The notes: generated from the letters alone by a model not told the origin. DNA of 64,000 nt from Diphasiastrum complanatum (GCA_029204225.1 CM055093.1:25251497-25315496), one strand, 5' to 3'; shown: positions 11,524 through 23,230, counted from the first letter of the stretch. Translations and numbers: made by a program.

Positions 11524-13085
11524 TTAATGCCAATTTGTACAAGGTACTTCATAGATCTCGTCTCCTAAACAATCTCGAATTGCAATTGGAAGAATAAATT
11601 GTAGTGTCTTTAGCCAATTGTGAGATTTTAATCCACTTAATTTGTCATCTTTTGGTAAACGAATTGCACACAAGGAATGTGCATAGCCAGTTGGAGTTCT
11701 TATTTGTCGTATGACATTTTTGACATGTGAGAGCTCTCTCTTTATTATAATCCATGGCGCACTATGAATACTTGTCATTATGCTCTCATCATTTTGAATC
11801 CAATAGGGTCTCTTGACTTTAGCCACCTCCAACTCTCGACGCGCTGCAATACTGTCCTTTTCACCGTTATATGTTTCCATATAGATTCACACACATTCTT
11901 GTATATATTCATAGGATCCAAGAGGTGATTGAGTAAGAGATTGTTCCAATAGGGTGACTGTTGAAATATGGACAATCTCTTCATGTTTTCAATTGACTTC
12001 CAAGAATATTCTACATCATGGTGTTTGATCCATTCATTGTGCCAATTTTTTACTCCCATTGGGATGGGTGGAGGCATGATTACAGGGCCATCTTACGGTC
12101 CCCTCCAAGCTCACATTTGGCTTGTTCGTGTGATCAGTTGGTACATGCTTTTGATTTTCGTATACTACTTTCCTTAGCAGATTTGTACTATGATGGCTTT
12201 CCAAATTTGGCCCGCATATGTAGCATGCTTTGTATCCAGATGTTGTAAAACATGCATTCATGATTGCTTTAGAAAGTTTGAATATATTTATGAGATTTAA
12301 TATATCGCAAAAATAAATGATTATACATCTTAAGTCATACAAAGATGTATCATACTTGAACATTCACTCAAACCAGTATAATCATGCATTCCCTGAAGAG
12401 TGAAATCTCTTGCAAAGGCCTTGAGATGTCATACGCATTGACACCATTCCAAAGCTGGGACAATTCTTTAATCAATGGTTCTAGGTAAACATCCATGTTC
12501 TTAACTTTGTATGTTTCTGAAACCAATAGAGCTAGAAACAAATGCCCTGTCTTTATATTGAGCCGTGAAGGAATATTCTAGTTAACAAGAACAACTTGCC
12601 ACATGGACCATGTTGAGGCTCGAACACCAAAAGGATCTACGTCATCCATTGCCAAGCCAAATCCTAAATGACGAGGTTCATTTTTAAACTTGGACCATTG
12701 CTCATCAATATGTTTCCATGCAGGCGAGTCACTAGGTACCCGCATCACATCATCTATAGATTAATTTTTAGCATGTCAACCTACTAGGGGTGCCAAAGAC
12801 CTGCATCAAAACAAACATTATAGTAGTGGAATGACAAGAAAATGACGTAATACTTTTTGTGGCACACTCGATCCTTGTACATCTGTTTTGTATCGTGGTG
12901 TGTTACTACACTGATCTTTTTTCTAAATGCACACCCATATATAAAATGTGATCATTTGGGCACGCATGAATTTTTTCATAATCCATTCCAAGCTTGCTCA
13001 ACATGTTTCGAGCTTCTTTTCACATTCCCGGCATCACATTGTCTTTTGGAAGTTCTTTTTGTAATAAATTACAAAATAGTATTGT
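11524..13085 (-). pseudogene. TNP2-like transposase of a CACTA (En/Spm) element, 5' truncated
   Basis: Several minus-strand pieces together follow the order of the plant TNP2 transposase, which would cut and move CACTA elements. From the N-terminal side they are ARNMLSKLGMDYEKIHACPN (about 12940-13060), VPSDSPAWKHIDEQWSKF, then MDVYLEPLIKELSQLWNG (12400-12760). The zinc-site region around GYKACYICG follows (12034-12363), then SPYWNNLLLNHLLDPMNIYK with NVCESIWKH (11778-12077), and GLKSHNWLKTLQFILPIAIR (11524-11880). Frames change repeatedly, so it is dead. The N-terminal part is missing; an LTR element starts 108 bp upstream. Confidence 0.85.
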
Positions 13086-13192
13086 TGCTATAAAGTCGTT
13101 GCGTAACCCTAAGAAAAAAGGGTGCCTAAATCCTTACAAACAATATAATGCATTTAGGGTTTAGGGTTATATGAACAATGACATAACACTAA

Positions 13193-13993
13193 TGTGAAAA
13201 ATGCAAAAATAAGCTTGGTAGAGGCCAAAAATCTTTTATATAGATAAACACACATGTGTGGAGCCTGATCCCACGTGTGAAACTAGTGTACTTGTCATGT
13301 ACCATAATCATATATGTTGTACATATGATTTAATTCAAGTTCTAGTGGCTAAAAAGGCCAAAAACTAGTTTTCTAGACCATATGACACATGGCATCAATC
13401 TTTTGATCGCATGAGCCACATCCTTTGGTTAGGTGTCACATCCCATGTGTAGAGGACAGCTCACATGTGTGGAATAAGCTGAAGTAGACGAATTTTGACT
13501 TCTAGAAGATTTTCAAGTAGATCTCCATATAGAAGGAAAATGGACCAAAAGTGCTCAAAATAGAAGGTTTTGTCCAAGTAAGCATCTTCACACATGTGGG
13601 ATCAAAGGGATGATCAGTACCACGAGCTCCCACTTATTGTATATATAGAGCCACATTTGGCCATAATCAGTGTGAGACACCAATCTTGGTTTTGGAAGCA
13701 ATTTTGAGTGATTATCTCCATTTGTCTACATTTGTTTTGATTGTTTTGAGGTGCTATCAATGTGTACTTGATTTTCAGGTTGGAGTCCGTACTCAGACAG
13801 GGTTTCACATGTGGGAAACCAGAAAGTACACCTACCTTCAATTAATGATTGTTCTTGTTAGGATTTTGTGTCTAGAATTAATCTAGATTGATCTTAATCT
13901 CAAGTAGATTGATAGATCAAGTAATTTGACAACCAATCCCACTTGAGGATCAGATTAGAATCCACTCTTGGTCCTTTTTGTACTTTTTCCACA
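13193..13993 (+). repeat. 5' LTR (801 bp)
   Basis: It pairs with 17682-18512. The main length difference is a block of about 30 bp near 18067-18097 that is absent here. A TATATATAG box lies at 13640-13648. Confidence 0.92.
13640..13648 (+). promoter_or_regulatory. LTR TATA box
   Basis: TATATATAG in the middle of the 5' LTR is conserved at 18159-18167 in the 3' LTR. Its position fits the U3/R promoter of a plant LTR. Confidence 0.6.
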
Positions 13994-14006
13994 TGGTATT
14001 AGAGCC
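13994..14006 (+). promoter_or_regulatory. Primer binding site variant
   Basis: TGGTATTAGAGCC abuts the LTR end. It differs at one base from the usual initiator-tRNA-Met complement. Confidence 0.8.
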
Positions 14007-15667
14007 AAGTACAAGAGGTTTTATTGAAATTGATAGGGTTGATCCAAATCAAAGCCAAAATTAGCAGTTTTTTGGAAACTAGTCAAATTTTGTGTAGCAA
14101 GTTGGATTTGATAGCTATCTTCAAAATTTTTGGTCCAGAACTTGTTGTGGGCTGTAGGAACTATTTTCACACGTGTGAGGCTGTACAGATCAGGTTTTGG
14201 CTGAGAAATTTCAAAAATTTGTAGAATTTGACTCACATACCCAATTTGAGTGATTTTTGGTGCAAAATCAAGCATTTTCTATAGTGAATCTAATCCCTTG
14301 ATTAGTTCTTGGATTAGATCAGCAAGAAATTAAATTTGAACCTTGAATTAGGTGCATTAATTGATTATCTCTGATTTTTTTAGTGCATGTTGAAGTTGAG
14401 AGAGATTTTGCTAAAAATCATAGATTAAGGAGTGATATGCAAGGTGAGAGGTTGAAATCCATTGTACCATCACTCTAGATTTGTTCAAGAGTGATAGGGT
14501 CAAGTTTAGAAGCATCAATTTGCTAGAAAACATCCTTGGATCTGTCCTCCAAGTGAAACCTTTGAGAGTTTCTAGTGCATATAGAGCATCTATGCAAATC
14601 TTTTGTAGAATTTGACATAGATTGGCTTCAATTGAGAGTTCTAGAAAAGAGATTGAGATCCAAGTCACATTGTTCAACCCTACTCCATTTGTTTGAGTGA
14701 TTGTAAGGTTTGAAAAAGAGTCATTAAGGTGTCTATGACAAATGTGTAGAGAGAGATCCAATTTTCTAAGAGTTCCTTCCTTTGTAGAGGGCAAGATCTA
14801 GAAGCTCATTATGTGTTGTTATTGGTTAAGAATTTGGCTTCTCCTATGTGATCAAATCTTTCTAAGTGGCATTAGCTCTTTGAAGCACAATATCTTAGTG
14901 AGAAAAATCACAACTTTTGATTTTAAATTTCATTCCAAGTCTTAAAAGGTAGAGTAATTGGTGGAATCCAATAGGAGTGATTGAATTCAATTTGTTGAGC
15001 AAAAATTGACATAGTATGTATGAAACTCAAATTAGCTCTATTCAACTTTCTTTGTGAGAGTGTGAGGGTCAATTTGTGATCCCATTGGATGTCTAGAATG
15101 AGGAGGAGTCCATATTTGAGTATTCATGCATGGTTGAGATCTTTGTGAATCTCTATTTGTCTAAATTTTTAAGCTTTGTGAAAAATTGGTGGTATAGTTT
15201 GTTTTCAAATCAAACCAAATTCATTCTAAATCTCAAGACTGAGATTATTTGGGTCAAGAGTGAGTCCAAAAGAAGTGATTAAGTTTGATTTTCATGTGTT
15301 TGAAACAAAACCCATCTTTTGTTCAAGAATCTCAAGTGTTGAGAGAACTAGTCAAGTGAAAAGGAAAATCTAGGTGTCAAATCTTTTCATATCCATTTCA
15401 ACTCTCAAAATCGAGAGTCATTGGTATTTGATGAGTCCAATAGGAGATTGGATCTAATTTCTTTTGTGATTTGATTCAAAGATTGTGTGCTTTTGTCTTA
15501 GTGATCAAAGCAAAGTTTCCAAGTGACTAGTCATTAGTTTGAAGATTGATTCTTAGGTTTGTTCTAGATCTTTTGTAGATCATTCTAGATTATTGAAGAT
15601 GTTCAAATCTAGTCTCTTGAAAGTCACTAATTACATTTGTAGAATCATATCATAGGTTTTTATTCAC
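14007..15667 (+). other. Long non-coding leader of the LTR element
   Basis: About 1.7 kb of AT-rich sequence has stops in all frames and no recognised motifs. Phrases such as GTCTAGAA and TTGAGAGA recur loosely. Confidence 0.5.
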
Positions 15668-16489
15668 ATGGCATCAATAGGTGGCATCCTATTGAAGGAA
15701 AGAAAGGATCCGAAGTGCAACCTTTGTGGCAAGGGAGAATATATTTTCTCAAGATGCTACAAAAAGAAGACCAATCCATCCAAGGAGAACCAAAGAAAGG
15801 GGGCCGAGGTGAAGGATGGAGCTTCAAGTTTGAAATGCAAATACAAGAAGGACAAGTCCAAGGAAAAGTATTTCCTTTGTGGAAAGGTGAATGAGGCTTG
15901 GAGTCTCACAAGGACTTGCAAGATTTGTCTTCAAGAGTCCATCACAACACATGTCAAATCTTTCGAAATTTTTCATTTGGAAGTGCATTGTTTGGTTCAA
16001 GATGCAAAGATAGATGTCACTTTCATGAAAGTAACTTGGATTTATTTTATGTCCTTGGAAAGTATTTTGCTTGGAACTTTAGATAAGTTCAAACTTATTG
16101 TTATGATCCAAGAGAAATCAATCAAGAATAAGGAGCAGCAATCACAAAATGAAAATAGTTTCATTTATGCTATCATGTCAACTTATGAAGAACCATTTTG
16201 CTTTGAAGAGATGTTTGTATCTCAAAGGTGGACTAAGGCAATACTAGTTGAGTGTGATGCCTTAAAAGATAGCAAAATATGTTTTCCTTGTAAGCTTACA
16301 TTAGTTATGAAGTCAAGGAAATGGAAATATCTTTATAATGTAGGATCTCTTGGTTTCAATAAGATCATGAATGATGTGTTCATTCATAAAGATAAAAATT
16401 GTAAGTTTTCAATCTTAAAGGCAAGTTGTAAACTTCTTATGAGAATAGGTGAAGCATCCAAAGTGGATTTTATATCCATAAGCAAGTAG
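15668..16489 (+). CDS. Gag-like fragment with a modified zinc knuckle, in the LTR element
   Basis: A 273-codon frame starts inside the element. Residues 18-31 (CNLCGKGEYIFSRC) have the spacing of a gag zinc knuckle, C-X2-C-X4-H-X4-C, but Tyr replaces His. Near residue 177 the stretch EEPFCFEEMF with RWTKAILVECDALK resembles the copia linker that leads into RT (E-A-x-x-x-x-x-W-x-x-A-M-x-x-E). No RT follows. The remainder is unrecognised, basic and Lys-rich. It may be the residue of a collapsed gag-pol frame or a small gag of a non-autonomous family. Confidence 0.5.
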   Translation: MASIGGILLKERKDPKCNLCGKGEYIFSRCYKKKTNPSKENQRKGAEVKDGASSLKCKYKKDKSKEKYFLCGKVNEAWSLTRTCKICLQESITTHVKSFEIFHLEVHCLVQDAKIDVTFMKVTWIYFMSLESILLGTLDKFKLIVMIQEKSIKNKEQQSQNENSFIYAIMSTYEEPFCFEEMFVSQRWTKAILVECDALKDSKICFPCKLTLVMKSRKWKYLYNVGSLGFNKIMNDVFIHKDKNCKFSILKASCKLLMRIGEASKVDFISISK

Positions 16490-16503
16490 TTAGCCTTATT
16501 GAG

Positions 16504-17085
16504 ATGGAGATACCTTTTGATTTCAATATTGGAAAAATCATGCCAAGTTCTGGTGATTTTTGGACTTATGTTTCTAGCATAAGTAATCTTGATAATCATA
16601 GGAAGTGCATATTGAATGGTCATACTTGTTGTGATCATTATGAGACATGGGGGTCTCTGATTTCCATAAAAAAGGAGCACCATGAAGAGGATCTTAAGGA
16701 GTCATCTCAAGGTCCAAATGTGCCAAGGATTGAGGAGGAGAATCCTTCTCAAGGTTCAAGTGTGCCAAGGATTGAGGAGGAGAGACCTTCTCAAGTTATG
16801 ATTCCAAAAAGAATCTTAAAAAACATGGTTGATTCCATGAGGCTCACATTTCAAGGGAAAGAGGAGCATACCTCATGTGGTATACATCTCATACTTACTT
16901 CTCCTATGTCATTTGATAAATCAATTTGCTTTAGTGAGACCATTGCATCTCAAAATTGGAGTAAAGCCATACTAGTTGAGTATGAAGTCTCTCTTGAGAA
17001 CATAGATGATGTCCTTAAAAGGTTGAAATTGATTTTAAATCAATTAGAAAGCAAACGGTTATTTCATCAAATGTATGCTCTTTGA
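16504..17085 (+). CDS. Unrecognised ORF with 16-residue repeats, in the LTR element
   Basis: The 193-codon frame contains near-identical repeats built on SQGxxVPRIEEExP (about residues 62-99; 16689-16800). Near residue 150 it again shows a NWSKAILVEYE motif, like the WTKAILVEC of the preceding ORF. The two ORFs therefore look like diverged copies of one module, offset by about 728 bp. No enzyme motif is present. Confidence 0.4.
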   Translation: MEIPFDFNIGKIMPSSGDFWTYVSSISNLDNHRKCILNGHTCCDHYETWGSLISIKKEHHEEDLKESSQGPNVPRIEEENPSQGSSVPRIEEERPSQVMIPKRILKNMVDSMRLTFQGKEEHTSCGIHLILTSPMSFDKSICFSETIASQNWSKAILVEYEVSLENIDDVLKRLKLILNQLESKRLFHQMYAL

Positions 17086-17235
17086 GTCATGCAAGAGCAA
17101 AAGTGATTTGTTCACTCATAGTTTGAAAATTTGTATTGAGGCAAATTGTAAACTCTTTATGAGAGTAAGTGAATCATCTTCTAAAGACATTATCTCCATA
17201 ATGAAGTATTTAGCCTCATTGGATCTGAGATTGGC

Positions 17236-17735
17236 ATGGTAAACAAGCATGAAGATATGATGCAAACACTTTGTTATTATAGCATGCATAATCTTGCCAA
17301 TTTGGATGAGTCTAATTCTCTAGATCGTGGTAACATGATGTTAGATCTTTGTGATCCTAATAAATCAAGAAGAAATATTTATTTTCTCATGAAGGAGCAT
17401 GCACATGAAGAAGGAGCAAGCCTCAAGGTCAAGCATCTACATGAAAATTGGAAGGAATCAATTTTGGAGGTGCTAGGATAGTGCAAAGCTCTCAAGCTCA
17501 TCAAAAATGTCAACATCAAAGAAGCACTATCATGGATATGGTTATTTCAGATCAACATCAAGCTCATTGGCTGATCTTCACACCTTTTGAACCAGCAAAG
17601 ACCAACTCAACCCATGGAGTCAAGTTCAAGATCATCATGTTTTCCATCAAGCTAGATTTACCAAGCTATATTTTTGAGGAGTGTGAAAAATGCAAAATAA
17701 GCTTGGTAGAGGCCAGGAATATTTTACTTAGATAA
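17236..17735 (+). other. Two short overlapping frames at the 3' end of the LTR element
   Basis: Frames 17236-17481 and 17448-17735 have no recognised motif. They precede the 3' LTR and may be the decayed end of the internal region. No strong polypurine tract is seen; TTTTTGAGGAG abuts the LTR. Confidence 0.3.
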
Positions 17736-18512
17736 ACACACATGTGTGGAGCCTGTTCCCACGTGTGAAACTAGTGTACTTGTCATGTACCATAATCATA
17801 TATGTTGTACATATGATTTAGTTCAAGTTCTAGTGGCTAAAAAGGCCAAAAACTAGTTTTCTAGACATATGACACATGGCATCAATCTATTGATTGCATG
17901 AGCCACATCCTTTGGTTAAGTGTCACATCCCATGTGTAGAGGACAGCTCACATGTGTGGAATAAGCTGAAGTAGACGAATTTTGACTTCTAGAAGATTTT
18001 CAAGTAGATCTCCATATAGAAGGAAAATGGACCAAAAGTGCTCAAAATAGAAGGTTTTGTCCAAGTGTCAGTTTTGCATGATGAATCATCATATGACAAA
18101 GCATCTTCACACATGTGGGATCAAAGGGATAATCAGTACCACGAGCTCTCACTTATTGTATATATAGAGCCACATTTGGCCATAATCAGTGTGAGACACC
18201 AATCTTGGTTATGGAAACAATTTTGAGTGATTATCTCCATTTGTCTACATTTGTTTTGATTGTTTTGAGGTGATATCAGTGTGTACTTGATTTTCAGGTA
18301 GGAGTCTGTACTCAAACAGGGTTTCACACGTGGGAAACCAAAAAGTACACCTACCTTCAATTAATGATTGTTCTTGTTAGGATTTTGTGTCTAGAATTGA
18401 TCTAGATTGATCTTCATCTCAAGTAGATTGATAGATCAAGTAATCTGACAACCAATCCCTCTTGAGGATCAGATTAGGATCCACTCTTGGTCCTTTTTGT
18501 ACTTTTTTCACA
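17682..18512 (+). repeat. 3' LTR (831 bp)
   Basis: It matches 13193-13993 along its length, with scattered substitutions and one extra block of about 30 bp. It ends CACA and is followed by ACTAT. Confidence 0.92.
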
Positions 18513-18642
18513 ACTATTAGAACTCCATTTGTACGTAACTTGTACTTTTAGAAGGAGAAATGTTGTTGCCAGTGGAGAAAATGATGCTCCTAGATACAAG
18601 GGAGTGTCAAGTTCTTTGCGTAGTAACATCTCGTTTTCATCA

Positions 18643-18933
18643 TCAATATGCAATTCTCACTTTCATCCATGTTCTCCCACCCGTTGAGTGTGCATGTTCA
18701 TTGTCATCATGGGCTGTGAAATATGATTCAAACATGTCATGCATCACTTCATCGTGTAGTACCTCAGTATCATCATTATGAGCATCATGTTTAACTATAA
18801 TGTCTTCCTCGTCAGATGTTTGCAGCAATCTACTAGCTTTTGCTATCTGTTTCAATCTTTGTTCTCTCATTTGTATCAAGACTTTTCTTTGTTTGGAATT
18901 CAGTACGAATGGATCGAAACCCTCTAATGGCAT
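18643..18933 (-). CDS. Unrecognised acidic ORF upstream of the TNP2 relic
   Basis: The 96-codon minus-strand frame has a basic stretch (residues 13-35) followed by an acidic, His-rich part (DEEDIIVKHDAHNDD, HDEVMHDMFE). It lies on the same strand as the TNP2 relic, separated from it by the inserted LTR element. It could be an N-terminal or upstream piece of the same CACTA element. No motif proves that. Confidence 0.3.
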   Translation of the reverse strand: MPLEGFDPFVLNSKQRKVLIQMREQRLKQIAKASRLLQTSDEEDIIVKHDAHNDDTEVLHDEVMHDMFESYFTAHDDNEHAHSTGGRTWMKVRIAY

Positions 18934-19604
18934 TTGATGGTGTGCCTAAACAAGCCGATAGAGAATGTGTCTTTCAAATAAGTCAATGGAAACATAAATA
19001 TGTATAATATTCAAGAAATTCAATAGATGTTTGACCTCAATAAAGAGATCTCAATCTCTTCTAGATTTGATGTTTGACCATCCACTCCACTTTCATACTT
19101 CCACAAGTGTTGACAATGCGTCTTTGTTGCATTAGTTGTCCGTCACATTTGACCCAAGGTGCACCACATTCATTATTGATAATAGTTAGCCTACAAAAAA
19201 TTGTAATTAGGTTGTTTCTCAATAATAAAAAATAGTTAGCCTACAAAAAATTGCAATTAGATTGTTTCTTGCAAGAATCAATAATTGTTAGCACAAAATG
19301 GTAAATTGACTTCACATAAACATATTGACATTGTTGGACTCGTCACTAGATTCTTCGTTTGATGAGCTGCACAAACATTATTGAAAATGATTATACGATA
19401 ACGTCAAATTTAGTTGATGATGTGTGCAAGCTCGATATTTTGGGTACATTACTTTAGACACATAATTGTAAATCAAAATGTAGTTGTAAAATTGTCGATG
19501 TTGAAAATGTAGGTCACTTAGGCGATTGACATTCTCATGATCCATGGGTTTTTTATTGATGTTTAAAAAAAATTTGCAAACATGTCAAGTTGTATACATA
19601 ATTC
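18934..19604. other. Non-coding, with a 50-bp duplication
   Basis: AATAGTTAGCCTACAAAAAA recurs at 19181 and 19231 (period 50). No gene was recognised. Confidence 0.55.
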
Positions 19605-20387
19605 TGTTGGAGGGTCTAGTTAATAAGTGAGAGGGATTTGGAACCCTGCGTGTGTAAGTCCAACCCGATGATCACATAGTTATTTGATAGTCAGAAAGTT
19701 AATAAAAGGACTTTAGGCCTTCTTGCGGGACTTTTAATGTCACAGGCCTAAATGTCAAGTTAGTAAATAAAGTTTGGTCTCCCACCAAAATTGGTTCAAA
19801 TTCAATTTTAAATTGGTTCCCTCCAATTTTGAATAGTTCCCACTCTTTTTTAAATATGAATAGTTAGGGAGGTAGAAATGGACCAATAGGATTTGGAGGC
19901 CAGGGTCCTCCTCTCTACTATAAATAGGGGCAAACTCAAATTTGCTACACATGTTCATATCCTCATTTCAATACAAGCATATTGGCTCTCTTATGGAATG
20001 GAATTGTGAATGTCCTTGCTCTCTGTCACTTTTCCTTCATCTCTCATGCTTTTGTTGTATTTGCTAATTATTGGATCTGATTATTATTGGGATTGCATGT
20101 TCTTATGCTTTTTGTGAGAGAGAAAGGGAGAGAGAGAGAGAGAAAGAGTAAGCTATCTTCATTGTGGAATGTAGTGTTAATGGATTCATAGTGTTAATGG
20201 TTGTAGTGTTAACTGGTAGTGTTAATGGATGTTAGATTTAGATGTGGATCTTCCATTCATGCTGAAATCTGAGATATGCTATCGCTCTCATGGGAAAGAA
20301 CCTACGTGTGACAACTAACTTCATCTCCTTGATGCTAGAATGCTTAGATCTTGGGTTGAGGATATGCAAGGAAAGAAACCCACTACA
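19605..20387 (+). repeat. Putative 5' LTR of the Athila/Tat-like element
   Basis: It starts TGTTGGAGGG and ends CACTACA, three bases before the PBS. A TATAAATAG box lies at 19919-19927 and a short purine-rich AG tract at 20113-20150. The left edge is inferred from TG because there is no partner copy. Confidence 0.6.
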
Positions 20388-20389
20388 AT

Positions 20390-20408
20390 TTTGGCGCCGT
20401 TGCCGGGG
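20390..20408 (+). promoter_or_regulatory. Primer binding site, Athila/Tat type
   Basis: TTTGGCGCCGTTGCCGGGG is the characteristic primer site of plant Athila/Tat gypsy elements. Confidence 0.85.
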
Positions 20409-21719
20409 CGCTATGCCAATTTTCCAGTTTGTAGCATGTTTGTTGGATGGTTAGCTTGCATTAGACATCTTGTCGTGGCATGAATAGTGTTAAATCTACA
20501 TTTAGGGTTAGTTTGGAAGTGATTTTGCATGATTTGAGTGGATTTGCTTGTTTGAAATCTAATTTGATTATTGAATAGGAGAAGCTATTTAGATCACCAT
20601 TCTTAAGATCCATTTGAATCTGAGAAATCAGAAAAAACAATAAAAATCGGTCATATTTGCCAGATCTTGGTCAAAAAGAAACAAAATTGTCATCAGAGCT
20701 GATAACTTTTTATCCTCTTTCAGAAAACCTTCGTCGAGTTGCAGGAAGCTTCGGTTTCAATCACAGATTCTTCAGGTTGAACAGCAAAGATTCATTCCCA
20801 GTAGATTTGCAAAAACGTCAGAAAAACTATCAAAAAACACCAAAAAACTATCAAAACTCTAAAAAATACAAAAAAAAAAAAGAACCTTCATCTGATTCAC
20901 TGTGCATATGTGTGATTCAGATCTATCTACTGCAAGGTCAATGAAGAATAATACCAAAAATAGAAGGCCAAAGTGATGGTTCATCTAGTTGTTGCTAACC
21001 TTTTGTGGAAAATTCACAACTTTCTGCAAAAATATCAGTTCTCTAAGAAGAACCTTAGCCTAGACCTTATCAGTAAGTTGGGCGAAGGTTTCTCAAAAGA
21101 TCAGTTGTCATATTGTCATATTTTTGTCAAAAAAGTCTCTTTTTTGCAAAAATACCAGTATACGCTTGATTCTTCACTAGATCCTTAGCCGAATTTTCTG
21201 AAGATTTTATTTATAGTAAGTTATCATTTTTGAGTTCGACAAACGTTAATTTTGTCATGATCACAAAAAATCTCTATTTTTACTCTCGCCAAACTATAGA
21301 AATTGTATTTCTATTTTACCCTAGATTGATTTGAGTCAGATTCTTTGTCTATGAGTTCGGCGAAGGTTATTTTCTCCAAATTTGTCAGAAAAGCATGGTC
21401 AGAGAGTTTTTACCAAAAATAGCATTGTTGAACCTTCGTCGAGTCAACCTTCGTCTAGGAAACCTTTGTCATATTTTTAGATTTTGATTTTTCAGATCAA
21501 GCCTCTGTCAAATTTTTGGTCAATTTTGTTACAATTTTTTATTCTGATTATGAGAGTTCATCATTCTTAGAAGTGTCGGTCGATTGATCATAGAATCTTT
21601 TTCATAGTTAGGAACATGATTCTTGTCGAGTGAAAGGAATTTTGCAGATCTGAACTGAGATAGTTTCCGATTGAAAATCTAGATCCAAGCTCATTGTTTG
21701 CTTGATTTAATTTGTAAAA
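20409..21719 (+). other. Leader with repeated CCTTCGTCGA-type motifs
   Basis: Non-coding leader. Variants of AACCTTCGTCGA and its complement-like form GGCGAAGGTT occur several times (near 20726, 21083, 21359, 21430-21475). Confidence 0.55.
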
Positions 21720-22652
21720 ATGGCTGCTCCTAGAGATGCTCCTCATGAAGTCAATCCAAACATTGTTAGAAGATCACCTCGTTTGGATCTACTCAAATAC
21801 AATAGATTTACGGATCCAATTAGATTTCTCCTGATCTATGCGGAATCTTGTGAAGTCTATAGTGAAGTTTTTCCTCAAGATAAACTTAAGCTATTTCCAA
21901 TGGCCTTAACGGGTGCAGCACAAGATTGGTATTATAATCAAGATGAAACTGAGTGTACAGATTGGGAAACTACCAAACGAGCCCTTATCACACGGTTCAA
22001 ACCTCGAAAGTTCATGGAAGACCCTTTCCTACTCTTAAGTAACATTAAAATGGAAAAGCAGGAAATGGTACGAGATTATATTGAACGGGATAAACGACTC
22101 AGATCTGAGTGCGAACTCAAGCTGATTAACGAAAACGCCATGATTATGTGGTTTTTGTTAGGTCTGCCTAAAACGATCAGACGTGAGCTGAAACGCCATA
22201 ATGAGTACGCAATTTTGCAAAATGCTATGGACGATGCAATACAAGAGGAGGATGAAGATTCAGATGATGCAGGGCAGACCACTATGACATCCACCACTAT
22301 TACATCAAAGAATATCAATGCTACTGTAGAAATGATGCTCAATGAGTTTGAGAAACTCGGGAAAAACCAACAGATACAGATGGAAAAATTGCACTCGCAA
22401 TTTGATGACAAGATCAAAGCCTTGAAAGATTTCCATGGAAAAGTGAACACGGAACTTGAAAAGTTTGCTAAGGCTTTTCCTACCAGTGAAAATGTCTGTT
22501 ATTCCATTTGTACGAGAAATCACACAACAAATGAATGTCCTCAATTGAAAAAGCAAATAGAAACCAGTATTTGCCATCTATACAATTCACTTGATCCTGA
22601 GACTGCTTATTGCCATTTTAATCCAAGGATTATCCAACAACGATATGCCTAG
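21720..22652 (+). CDS. Ty3/gypsy gag (Athila/Tat-like)
   Basis: This 310-codon gag frame starts at an ATG in AAAAATGGCTGC. The core shows FPMALTGAAQDWYYN, WETTKRALITRFKPR and EMVRDYIERDKRLRSEC, typical of retrotrans_gag. A long helical, probably coiled-coil part follows (about 200-250). A degenerate knuckle CYSICTRNHTTNEC (near 260-275) has X3 and X3 spacings instead of X2 and X4. An in-frame TAG ends it; the frame stays open to 22835 with a proline-rich linker. The reading frame looks unusually intact for this window. Confidence 0.85.
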   Translation: MAAPRDAPHEVNPNIVRRSPRLDLLKYNRFTDPIRFLLIYAESCEVYSEVFPQDKLKLFPMALTGAAQDWYYNQDETECTDWETTKRALITRFKPRKFMEDPFLLLSNIKMEKQEMVRDYIERDKRLRSECELKLINENAMIMWFLLGLPKTIRRELKRHNEYAILQNAMDDAIQEEDEDSDDAGQTTMTSTTITSKNINATVEMMLNEFEKLGKNQQIQMEKLHSQFDDKIKALKDFHGKVNTELEKFAKAFPTSENVCYSICTRNHTTNECPQLKKQIETSICHLYNSLDPETAYCHFNPRIIQQRYA

Positions 22653-23230
22653 ATGGGATATCGGGAACCCCTTTATGGAAAGGATCCTGCAGCCAAATTT
22701 CATCTTGGGTATCCGGAGAGACTAGCTTTACCAGCCCCACTGACACAACCGCCTCCTCCTGCTAATTTGATGGAACCAGAACCTTATAGAGGTAACGAGC
22801 AATGGAATTACAATAATGAAAGTGGACCTTCATAATAGTATGTTATTTATGTTGCTGCGCAACAATAAGCATGTAGAAATTAGACCAGAGCGCTACTTGG
22901 ATGCTTTGCATGTGGAGAAAACCACAGAGTTGCAGAATGTCCAAACAAAGACAAATTTGTACCATTTTGTCGTGACTGTAGTTATGGGCATTGCTACAAG
23001 AAGTGTCCAGCAAGACCGAAGCCGCCACCGGCCACAACTCCTATCAATTTGATGACAATCAAGCAAAGACCAACAATTCAACTTGAACCAAGTATACCTT
23101 TGATGGTGGTTACCAGAGCACAGAAGCAGAAAGAACCAGTAGCAGATCTAGTACCTGCTGATTTTATACCATTAACTTATATACCAACAAGATCTGGAGT
23201 TGGATTCAGAGAAAATCTATTCGACAACAT
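22653..23230 (+). pseudogene. Gag C-terminal linker and tandem zinc knuckles, frameshifted
   Basis: After the gag stop a proline-rich linker runs to tandem stops at 22833-22838. In another frame, about 22895-23020, come CFACGENHRVAEC and CRDCSYGHCYKKC, two Cys/His knuckles, followed by a Pro-rich tail. The frame then reads into a short stretch resembling a protease-proximal linker and ends near 23230 at a deletion. Confidence 0.7.

Larger units (their letters stand above)
13193..18512 (+). mobile_element. Complete copia-like LTR retrotransposon without recognisable pol
   Basis: Two direct repeats, 13193-13993 and 17682-18512, both begin TGTG and end CACA. The left one is followed at once by TGGTATTAGAGCC, a variant of the initiator-tRNA-Met primer site. 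The flanking pentamers are ACTAA and ACTAT, a 4-of-5 match to a target duplication. The 3.7-kb interior lacks recognisable integrase or RT cores and holds only gag-like and linker-like fragments, so the element is probably non-autonomous or heavily decayed. It lies just upstream of the TNP2 relic, which it probably disrupted. Confidence 0.9.

Noticed and set aside
13151-13166. Interstitial telomere repeat (TTTAGGG twice)
   Set aside because: Only two units; expected by chance in AT-rich plant DNA.
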